Assembly: GCA_947629065.1 (NCBI GenBank)
Contig: CANRCH010000027.1
Location: 1 to 15,307, forward strand
Reading direction: 5' to 3'
DNA from: an uncultured Aliarcobacter sp.
GTDB taxonomy: Bacteria; Campylobacterota; Campylobacteria; Campylobacterales; Arcobacteraceae
DNA length: 15,307 nt
Part shown: in pieces, positions 6,940 to 13,056 of the stretch
Layout of the letters: each line of letters starts with the position of its first letter
Numbering within the stretch: the stretch's first letter is position 1
Translations under genes and position numbers: made by a program
Notes under the pieces: model-generated
Seen by the model: only the letters and a program-made list of their open reading frames with translations
The model's database searches: none
Told to the model about the DNA's origin: nothing

Positions 6940-7503
6940 GTGAAAGTAGCAATTTATTGTGGTTCAAGTATTGGGAACAATAAAATATATGAAGAAAAGG
7001 CTATTGAATTAGCAGAAAAACTTGCACTTAATAATATCTCAATAGTTTATGGTGGAAGCAAACAGGGTTTAATGGGGATTATTTCAAACTACTCTTTGGA
7101 GTTTGAAAATGAAGTAATTGGAGTTATAACTCATGATTTATCATCAAAAGAGCTTGAAAATGATAGATTAAGTAAAATCATAAAAGTAGATACTCTAAAC
7201 CAAAGAAAAGAGAAAATGGAAAGCTTAAGTGATGCTTTTATCGCACTTCCAGGTGGATATGGAACTTTTGATGAGATGTTTGAAGTAGTAACCACAGCAC
7301 ATATTGGTTACCACCAAAAACCTTGCGTATTTTACAATATAAATGGATACTATGATAAGCTTTTAGAGTTTTTACAAAACTGTAGCGATGAAGGGTTTAT
7401 TGGTCAAAAATTTGTAGATATGCTAATAGTTAGTTCCGATGTAGATGAGATTATTTTAAAAATAAAAAACTATAAAGCCCCTAAATCAAAGTGGGAAAGT
7501 TAA
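6940..7503 (+). CDS. LOG-family nucleoside 5'-monophosphate phosphoribohydrolase
   Basis: A 187-residue protein of the LOG family (TIGR00730 type, Rossmann fold). The family cleaves the N-glycosidic bond of nucleoside 5'-monophosphates, releasing base and ribose 5-phosphate. In plants and some bacteria the product is a free cytokinin. Seen here are 'AIYCGSS' at the N-terminus, 'YGGSKQGLMG' (37-46), 'LNQRKEKM' (86-93) and the signature 'LPGGYGTFDE' (103-112), which carries the catalytic acid E112. The start is GTG at 6940, two bases after the stop of the exporter, with AAGGAG at 6926-6931. It is therefore the last gene of the Mla-like operon. Its enzymatic role has no obvious tie to lipid transport; it may simply share the promoter. 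The stem-loop at 7521-7548 follows it. Confidence 0.9.
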   Translation: MKVAIYCGSSIGNNKIYEEKAIELAEKLALNNISIVYGGSKQGLMGIISNYSLEFENEVIGVITHDLSSKELENDRLSKIIKVDTLNQRKEKMESLSDAFIALPGGYGTFDEMFEVVTTAHIGYHQKPCVFYNINGYYDKLLEFLQNCSDEGFIGQKFVDMLIVSSDVDEIILKIKNYKAPKSKWES

Positions 7504-7520
7504 GTTAAAAAACTTTAAGT

Positions 7521-7548
7521 TTATTGAAGATTACAAAATCTTCAATAA
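7521..7548. terminator. Stem-loop between convergent LOG and HAD genes
   Basis: A perfect 11-bp stem (TTATTGAAGAT, 7521-7531, with its complement at 7538-7548) and a 6-base loop. The stem includes the last codons of the HAD gene, whose stop codon (7531-7533) lies at the top of the stem and in the loop. On the minus strand the hairpin is followed within about 15 bases by a T-run (GTTTTTT). On the plus strand no immediate T-run follows. It is probably a terminator for the minus strand and possibly for both. Confidence 0.5.
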
Positions 7549-8163
7549 CTCATCAAATCTTTTTATATAAAAATCTGCTTGTGAAAAATCCTGCGTTAAA
7601 GTAAACTCATTTTCTACCACAATACAATCAATATTTGCACTTTTAGCAGCCACTAATCCTCTATTTGAATCTTCTACAACAACTGCATCTTCAGCCCTTG
7701 CACCAAAAATTTCTAAGGCTTTTAAATATGGGTCTGGATATGGTTTTGCTCTTTCATAATCCTCTTCACAAAGCACAAAATCCATAAAATCTACAATTCC
7801 CCTATTTTTATGAATCAACTCAAAATCAACTCTTCTTGAAGTGGTTACTATTGCCATTTTATATTTTTTAGCTAACTCTTTTAAAACAGTTTTTACATCT
7901 TTTATTGCAATATCTTTTGTAGTTATTAACTCTTGATATAAACTATCTCTTTTTGTTCTACAAGCCTCAACCACACTTTTTGAAACACCATTAGAAAATG
8001 CTAATTCAAAAGCACTTCCACCTTTACTCATAATATTCATATAGTATTCAAACTCTAAATCTAAATTTAACTCTTTTTTCAAAATTATTTTATTTGCTTC
8101 ATAGTAAAGTGGCTCTGTATGTACCAAAACACCGTCATTATCAAACAATATATACTTCTTCAA
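7531..8163 (-). CDS. HAD-superfamily phosphatase (beta-phosphoglucomutase-like)
   Basis: A 210-residue HAD hydrolase of subfamily IA, typical in length. All four motifs are visible. Motif I is 'FDNDGVL' with D8 as nucleophile and D10. Motif II is 'IVTTSRR' (T107/T108). Motif III is K140 in 'AKPYPDPY', and motif IV is 'VVEDSNRG' with D165. An alpha-helical cap lies between residues 15 and 80. Such enzymes dephosphorylate small phosphorylated metabolites or sugars; the substrate cannot be read from sequence. The start codon is TTG (8161-8163), supported by a GAGG ribosome binding site 5 bases upstream (8169-8172). It stands alone, convergent with LOG and divergent from the BCCT gene. Confidence 0.9.
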   Translation of the reverse strand: MKKYILFDNDGVLVHTEPLYYEANKIILKKELNLDLEFEYYMNIMSKGGSAFELAFSNGVSKSVVEACRTKRDSLYQELITTKDIAIKDVKTVLKELAKKYKMAIVTTSRRVDFELIHKNRGIVDFMDFVLCEEDYERAKPYPDPYLKALEIFGARAEDAVVVEDSNRGLVAAKSANIDCIVVENEFTLTQDFSQADFYIKRFDELLKIL

Positions 8164-8186
8164 ATCAACCTCTTTTTTTGTTATTT

Positions 8187-8213
8187 TTTATAGTTTTTAT
8201 ATAGTGGTTTATA
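8187..8213 (-). promoter_or_regulatory. Possible promoter region for the HAD gene
   Basis: On the minus strand this stretch reads as TATAAA, TATATAAA and TATAAA in a row (boxes near 8208-8213, 8195-8202 and 8187-8192). Any of them could serve as a -10 box for the HAD gene starting at 8163. No single one stands out. The same 123-base gap must also hold the BCCT promoter, for which I see only a weak TTTAAT-like box near 8250. Confidence 0.3.
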
Positions 8214-8286
8214 GTCTAGCTAACTTTGGTTTAAGCCTTGTATGTTATTTTAATAGTTACGCAAAAATTTATTTTAAAGGAAAAAA

Positions 8287-10278
8287 ATGAAATCAACCAT
8301 TTCAAAACCCGTCTTTGTACCCTCCGTACTATTTATTTCTATAATTGTAATTTTTACTTTTATAAATCCAACTTTGGCAAATGAGTTTTTTACCTCCACC
8401 AAAAATTTTGTATCAGAAAAATTTGGCTGGTTATATATGCTAAGTGTTGCAATTTTTACTCTTTTCGCCCTCTTTCTTGCCCTTTCAAAATTTGGAAAAT
8501 TTAAATTAGGTCCTGATCAATCAAAACCAAACTACTCAAATATATCTTGGTTTGCTATGTTATTCTCAACTGGTATGGGAATTGGTATAGTATTCTGGGG
8601 AATTGCTGAACCTGTTTTTCACTATGCAAACCCACCTGTTGGAGATAAAGAAACAATTGAATCTGCAAAAAATGCTATGAGTATAGTATTTTTCCACTGG
8701 GGATTAAATGCATGGGCTATTTATGCAATTGTTGGTTTAGTTCTTGCATATTTTTCATTTAGACATGGACTTCCACTTTCTATTAGGTCGGCACTTTATC
8801 CATTAATTGGAGATAAAATATATGGAAAAATAGGTCATACAGTTGATACTGTTGCTGTTTTAGGAACTATTTTTGGAATAGCAACCTCACTTGGACTTGG
8901 AGTTTTACAGATAAATTCAGGTCTAAACTACGCTTTTGGAATAGAAAATAGCTTAACAAATCAGATAATCTTGATTATAATAATTTGTTCAATTGCCTTA
9001 ATCTCTGTTACATTAGGACTTGATGCGGGAATAAAAAGATTATCTATGTTAAATCTTGTTTTAGCATTTGCCCTTCTTATGTTTGTGCTTATATTTGGTC
9101 CAACATTCTATATTTTAGACTCATTTGTACAAAATATAGGAACCTATTTTTCATCAATTGTGCAACAAACATTTAATATGTACACTTATGAAAAAGAGGC
9201 TTCATGGCTTAGTTCTTGGACTCTGTTTTATTGGGCTTGGTGGATATCTTGGGCACCATTTGTTGGAATGTTTATTGCAAGAGTTTCAAGAGGACGAACA
9301 ATAAAAGAGTTTGTAATTGGAGTACTTTTTGTACCAGTTGGATTTACATTTATTTGGATGAGTGTATTTGGAAATAGTGCTTTACATTTGATTATAGAAA
9401 AAGGTGAAAATGCACTTGCAAGTGCTATTACAAATGATGTTTCTATCGCACTTTTTAAGTTTTTAGAGTATTTTCCTTTTTCAAGTATTACAGCTATTTT
9501 TGTTGTAGTTTTAGTTGCAATATTTTTTATTACATCTTCTGATAGTGGTTCACTTGTTGTTGATACAATTGCAAGTGGTGGAAATACACAAAACCCTGTT
9601 TGGCAAAGAGCATTTTGGGCATCTTCACAAGGTGTTGTAGCAATTGCCATGTTACTTGCAGGTGGATTTGAAGCTTTACAATCAGCTTCAATTGTTATTG
9701 CTTTACCTTTTGTGGTGGTTTTATTGATTGCTTGTTGGGGAATTTATAAAGCTTTAAATCTTGAATATATAAGAAGTGAAAGCCTACAGCACCATATGAA
9801 TGCAGGACGACACGGTAGAATTTGTGGAACTTGGCAAAATAGATTAAATAGAATTATAGAGTTTCCAAAACCAAAAGAGACAAGAAGATTTATTAATGAA
9901 GAGCTTTTAGAAGCTATGAATATTGTAAAAAAAGAGCTTGAAAAATACTCTTGGATTGTGGAAATAACAAATGATAAGCAAAAATCAATATCTACAATTA
10001 GAGTTGAACACTCGGGAGATTTTGACTTTATTTATGAAGTAAGAGCCAGAAATTACGATACTCCATCTTATGCTTATCCTGAAAATGTAAATCCAAATAA
10101 AGAGCAAAAAAAGTATGCTAGAGCTGAAGTTAGCCTACAAGATGGAAACAAAGCTTACGATATTTACGGATATGATAGTGAAGTTATTGTAAATGATATT
10201 ATTGACCAGTTTGAAAAGCATAGACACTTTTTAAATAATACTTCAAGCTTAAATCCAGTTATTCCTGTTGATAATTAA
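8287..10278 (+). CDS. BCCT-family betaine/choline/carnitine transporter
   Basis: A 663-residue inner-membrane transporter for quaternary ammonium compounds, used for osmoprotection. The BCCT marks are 'STGMGIGIVFWGIAEP' (94-109), the aromatic site W138/W143/Y146 in 'HWGLNAWAIY', and the Trp box W316, W318, W319, W322 in 'FYWAWWISWAPF'. 'RVSRGRTIKEF' and 'SSDSGSLVVD' (417-426) are also present. The glycine motif without an Asp or Arg resembles Na+-coupled members such as BetP and OpuD, so Na+ symport is the better guess. After TM12 (ending near 490) follows a hydrophilic cytoplasmic tail of about 170 residues, as in BetT-type proteins, where the tail takes part in osmotic regulation. The exact substrate (choline or betaine) is not resolved and no betA/betB genes are nearby. 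The ATG at 8287 has AAAGGA at 8276-8281. Confidence 0.93.
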   Translation: MKSTISKPVFVPSVLFISIIVIFTFINPTLANEFFTSTKNFVSEKFGWLYMLSVAIFTLFALFLALSKFGKFKLGPDQSKPNYSNISWFAMLFSTGMGIGIVFWGIAEPVFHYANPPVGDKETIESAKNAMSIVFFHWGLNAWAIYAIVGLVLAYFSFRHGLPLSIRSALYPLIGDKIYGKIGHTVDTVAVLGTIFGIATSLGLGVLQINSGLNYAFGIENSLTNQIILIIIICSIALISVTLGLDAGIKRLSMLNLVLAFALLMFVLIFGPTFYILDSFVQNIGTYFSSIVQQTFNMYTYEKEASWLSSWTLFYWAWWISWAPFVGMFIARVSRGRTIKEFVIGVLFVPVGFTFIWMSVFGNSALHLIIEKGENALASAITNDVSIALFKFLEYFPFSSITAIFVVVLVAIFFITSSDSGSLVVDTIASGGNTQNPVWQRAFWASSQGVVAIAMLLAGGFEALQSASIVIALPFVVVLLIACWGIYKALNLEYIRSESLQHHMNAGRHGRICGTWQNRLNRIIEFPKPKETRRFINEELLEAMNIVKKELEKYSWIVEITNDKQKSISTIRVEHSGDFDFIYEVRARNYDTPSYAYPENVNPNKEQKKYARAEVSLQDGNKAYDIYGYDSEVIVNDIIDQFEKHRHFLNNTSSLNPVIPVDN

Positions 10279-10282
10279 ACAT

Positions 10283-10312
10283 AAGTCAGAAAGCTTTTAA
10301 GCTTTTTGACTT
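10283..10312. terminator. Stem-loop between convergent BCCT and glucan synthase genes
   Basis: A 14-bp stem (AAGTCAGAAAGCTT at 10283-10296 with its complement at 10299-10312), complementary throughout with one G-U pair. The apex is very small; the innermost pairs would open to form the loop. It starts 5 bases after the BCCT stop codon. It includes the last codons of the glucan synthase gene, whose stop (10297-10299) sits at the apex. No long T-run follows on either strand. It is likely a bidirectional terminator. Confidence 0.6.
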
Positions 10313-12822
10313 CTTAGTGAGTATAGTTCTAAAATTCTCATAATAATTGCAGACCAATATGGTATTGTTTGAATAAAAATAGTTGCTGCAAATACATATA
10401 TTTCTGTAATTCCAGAGTGATTTGTAACAATCAGTGCTACAAAAGCAGTTGTTAGTAAAATTGCTAAAATTGTCTCATAGAAAATTGGGTTTGATCCTTT
10501 TTTAGCCTTTCCACCTTTTTGTGTTCTTTTAAATGGTAATCCATCTTTAATAAACCCATCAAATACTGCTTTAAAAATAATTAACTGTAAACTCATAGAT
10601 GCAATAGAACTTAAGATTGTCTCTTTGAAACTTGCTTTTACTTTCGTTCTATAAAGAATAAATGTGTGTAAAATATTTACTAAAAATGCTGTAATAATTG
10701 GAATTGTTAATGGAATTGTAGGAATTGTAACCCCAACAAAAATAATAACAGGAACCCAAATAATATTCATAACAGCCATAATAGGACCCATAGCATCACT
10801 TAACCAGAAAAACCAACCAGTTATAAACTTGTTCTTTTGTCTAGGATTAAGCTTGTTTGCACTTGGTTTAAACTCTCTCCAGTGCTTTTTAAGTATCTGA
10901 ATAGCTCCATAAGCCCATCTGTGTCTTTGAGTTTTAAACGCTTCAAGATTATCTGGCAATATTCCATATCCATATCTTCTATTTGTATAGTGTGCAATAT
11001 ATCCAGCTTCAAATAATCTAAGTCCTAACTCACTATCTTCAACAATAGTATCAGTTCCCCAACCACCAACTTCCATCATAGCACTAAGTCTTACCATTAC
11101 CATAGTTCCATGAACAACTATTGCATTTTCTTCATTTCTATCAACCATTCCAATATCAAAGAAACCTGCATATTCAGCATTCATAGCGGCTTTTAAAATA
11201 CTTTCATCTCCATCTCTATGATCTTGTGGTGCTTGAACGATTGCAACTTTTGGATCATCAAAAAGTGGAACTAAATCTACAAGCCAAGGAGATTCAACTT
11301 TATAATCTGCATCTATAACTGCAACAATTTCAGCATTTTTATCTGTATATTCTAAAGCTATATTTAAAGCTCCTGCTTTAAACCCTGTACATGTAATATC
11401 TAGATATTTAAACTTATTTCCTAGTTTTTCACAAAGCTCTTTTATTGGTGCTTTATAGTAATCTTCAGGTGTATTATTTATGATTACAAGTACTTCATAG
11501 TTTGGATATGTAAGTTTTGATAAGCTTTCTAAAGTCTCTGATAAGATATGCGGTTCCTCTTTATATGCAGGAACATGAATTGAAACAAGTGGTGCATTTT
11601 GTGATTTTAAATCAAGAGGAACTAACCTATTTGGACTAACTCCAATTGTTGATCTAAACAGTTCATTTGCTTTTGCCAAAGTAATTATTACAAGTGGAAT
11701 CATTAAAAAACTTCCCATTCCCCACATTATCCACATTCCAAAATTCATATAATTTACAAATGGATAAATAGCAGCCATAACTATACCAAATGCCATACCT
11801 TGTGCTGCAACTGCATATAAAAGGGCATGACTTAAATTTACTCTTTGACTTCTTAAACCAAATAGAGTTAATAATGCCCCAATAATAATTGCAGCAATCA
11901 TTTGATATAACCAATATTGATTTAGCTCAATTTGTCCACTTAATTTAAATTTAGCTTCTCTATCAATAGAAAAAACACCCCAATATTGCCCAACATTTCC
12001 CTCATCATAACCTTTCCAAGGCTGATCAAATGCTTCAATAATATTGTAGTGCCATGCGTTCTCTTTTGCTAAATCAATAAATCCTCGCACAGCCATTGCT
12101 TGGTTTTTAATACTAGGAACTGCTTTATGATTATTATATCCTTGACTTGGCCATCCTGTTTCCCCTATTCTTATATCTGAATTTGGGAAAAGATCCTCAA
12201 CAACTTTATATTTCTCTAATAAAAACGCATTATATCTATCAATTGGAATTTTCTCCCAATAAGGTAAGATATGTATTGTAATAAAATCAACATGCTCTGC
12301 TAGTGCTGGTGTTCTTTCCCAAACATCCCAAGTTTCAGCTGTTGTAACTCTTTTTGTAGTTAAACTTTTCATAAAGTCTAAATATGCCATAAGCTCTTCT
12401 GGTTTTAACTCTTTTCTTAAGATTACCTCATTTCCTACAATAATATTTTCAACTCTTTGAGGAAATCTATTTATTACTTCAACTGCTCTTTTGATTTCAA
12501 GATAGTTTTCATTATAATCATCACTTAACCAAAGTCCCAAATCTATCTTTAAATCTGAATCATAACTAGCTTCTAAAATCTCATTTGCTTCTCTTGTAGC
12601 ATAAGTTCTTAGCTTATTTGTATAAGTTTCTAGCATCTTTACATCATAGTGTATTTGTTCTCTTGGTAAAAGTTTTTTTGCAAAACCTTCAAAAGGTGAG
12701 TATGAAAGCGACTCTATTTTATCTTGCGAACTATCTTTTAGTGTTAGCATATTGTCTTGACTTAGCCAAAAAAACACCTGAAATAGCCCTGCCATAATTA
12801 AACCTAAGATAATATATCTCAA
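10297..12822 (-). CDS. GH17-GT2 fusion, NdvB-like beta-glucan synthase
   Basis: An 841-residue membrane protein joining two enzymes. TM1 (about 3-20) anchors a periplasmic glycoside hydrolase family 17 domain (about 35-290). The GH17 domain has the acid/base E132 in 'VGNEV' and the nucleophile E221 in 'GETGWPS'. TM helices follow at about 305-320, 335-355 and 362-384. The cytoplasmic GT2 domain (about 410-650) has 'HVPAYKEEP', the DAD motif (504-506), 'IVEDSELG' (E595, D596) and 'QRHRW' (632-636). Further TM helices lie near the C-terminus. All key residues of both halves are present. The layout matches Pseudomonas/Bradyrhizobium NdvB-type proteins. In these the GT2 half polymerises beta-1,3-glucose, and GH17 domains studied from such proteins act as beta-1,3-glucan transglycosylases that branch or cyclise chains. 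The likely product is a periplasmic or secreted beta-glucan, for osmoadaptation or biofilm. The start is TTG at 12822, with AAAGGA (12830-12835) 7 bases upstream. Confidence 0.9.
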   Translation of the reverse strand: MRYIILGLIMAGLFQVFFWLSQDNMLTLKDSSQDKIESLSYSPFEGFAKKLLPREQIHYDVKMLETYTNKLRTYATREANEILEASYDSDLKIDLGLWLSDDYNENYLEIKRAVEVINRFPQRVENIIVGNEVILRKELKPEELMAYLDFMKSLTTKRVTTAETWDVWERTPALAEHVDFITIHILPYWEKIPIDRYNAFLLEKYKVVEDLFPNSDIRIGETGWPSQGYNNHKAVPSIKNQAMAVRGFIDLAKENAWHYNIIEAFDQPWKGYDEGNVGQYWGVFSIDREAKFKLSGQIELNQYWLYQMIAAIIIGALLTLFGLRSQRVNLSHALLYAVAAQGMAFGIVMAAIYPFVNYMNFGMWIMWGMGSFLMIPLVIITLAKANELFRSTIGVSPNRLVPLDLKSQNAPLVSIHVPAYKEEPHILSETLESLSKLTYPNYEVLVIINNTPEDYYKAPIKELCEKLGNKFKYLDITCTGFKAGALNIALEYTDKNAEIVAVIDADYKVESPWLVDLVPLFDDPKVAIVQAPQDHRDGDESILKAAMNAEYAGFFDIGMVDRNEENAIVVHGTMVMVRLSAMMEVGGWGTDTIVEDSELGLRLFEAGYIAHYTNRRYGYGILPDNLEAFKTQRHRWAYGAIQILKKHWREFKPSANKLNPRQKNKFITGWFFWLSDAMGPIMAVMNIIWVPVIIFVGVTIPTIPLTIPIITAFLVNILHTFILYRTKVKASFKETILSSIASMSLQLIIFKAVFDGFIKDGLPFKRTQKGGKAKKGSNPIFYETILAILLTTAFVALIVTNHSGITEIYVFAATIFIQTIPYWSAIIMRILELYSLRSQKA

Positions 12823-12842
12823 TTTTGGTTCCTTTTTAAAAA

Positions 12843-12859
12843 ATTATAAAATATTATCA
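12843..12859 (-). promoter_or_regulatory. Predicted -10 region for the glucan synthase gene
   Basis: Two candidate boxes are read on the minus strand: GATAAT (12854-12859) and TATAAT (12843-12848). The first gives a leader of about 25 bases; the second gives a very short leader that would begin almost at the ribosome binding site. I favour the first or a mixture of both. Confidence 0.4.
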
Positions 12860-12933
12860 TTTTTATGCAAGTTATTTAATTAAATGGAAACATAAAACTA
12901 TGTTACTTTTATACTCATATTCTAAGAACAAAC

Positions 12934-12958
12934 TATAATTATAAGTAAAATTTATAAT
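12934..12958 (+). promoter_or_regulatory. Possible upstream nosZ promoter boxes
   Basis: Two TATAAT hexamers lie on the plus strand (12934-12939 and 12953-12958). The first is part of a perfect 10-base palindrome, TATAATTATA (12934-12943). A start from the second box would fall near 12965, just in front of the inverted repeat at 12967-13004. In DNA this AT-rich, such boxes also occur by chance. Confidence 0.35.
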
Positions 12959-12966
12959 TTTTTCAT

Positions 12967-13004
12967 AAATTCATTAACTTTTATTGATATTGGTTAATGA
13001 ATTT
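12967..13004 (+). promoter_or_regulatory. Inverted repeat upstream of nosZ (operator or attenuator)
   Basis: The arms AAATTCATTAAC (12967-12978) and GTTAATGAATTT (12993-13004) are perfect 12-bp complements around a 14-base spacer. Inside, TTGAT-N4-GTTAA (12984-12997) resembles a Crp/Fnr-type binding site with an imperfect right half. Its centre (12990.5) would lie 41.5 bases before a start at 13032, which itself fits a weak -10 box TAACAT at 13020-13025. The right arm runs into six T (13002-13007), so a transcript starting upstream could also form a terminator-like hairpin here. Either reading implies control of nosZ. Confidence 0.5.
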
Positions 13005-13056
13005 TTTAAAAAATAGGAATAACATTTTTTACACTTTATTTAGTAGGAGGTTAAAA

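Noticed and set aside
8164..8286. Riboswitch in front of the BCCT gene
   Set aside because: The 123-base gap must hold two divergent promoters and shows no strong stem structure or known riboswitch motif.
9228..9650. Minus-strand reading frame of 140 codons opposite the BCCT gene
   Set aside because: It runs opposite conserved BCCT motifs that are clearly under protein selection on the plus strand. The encoded protein looks like nothing known.
12823..13056. Small gene or non-coding RNA gene in the glucan synthase-nosZ gap
   Set aside because: No reading frame with a ribosome binding site was seen. The inverted repeat is better described as a regulatory element, though a short terminated RNA is not excluded.
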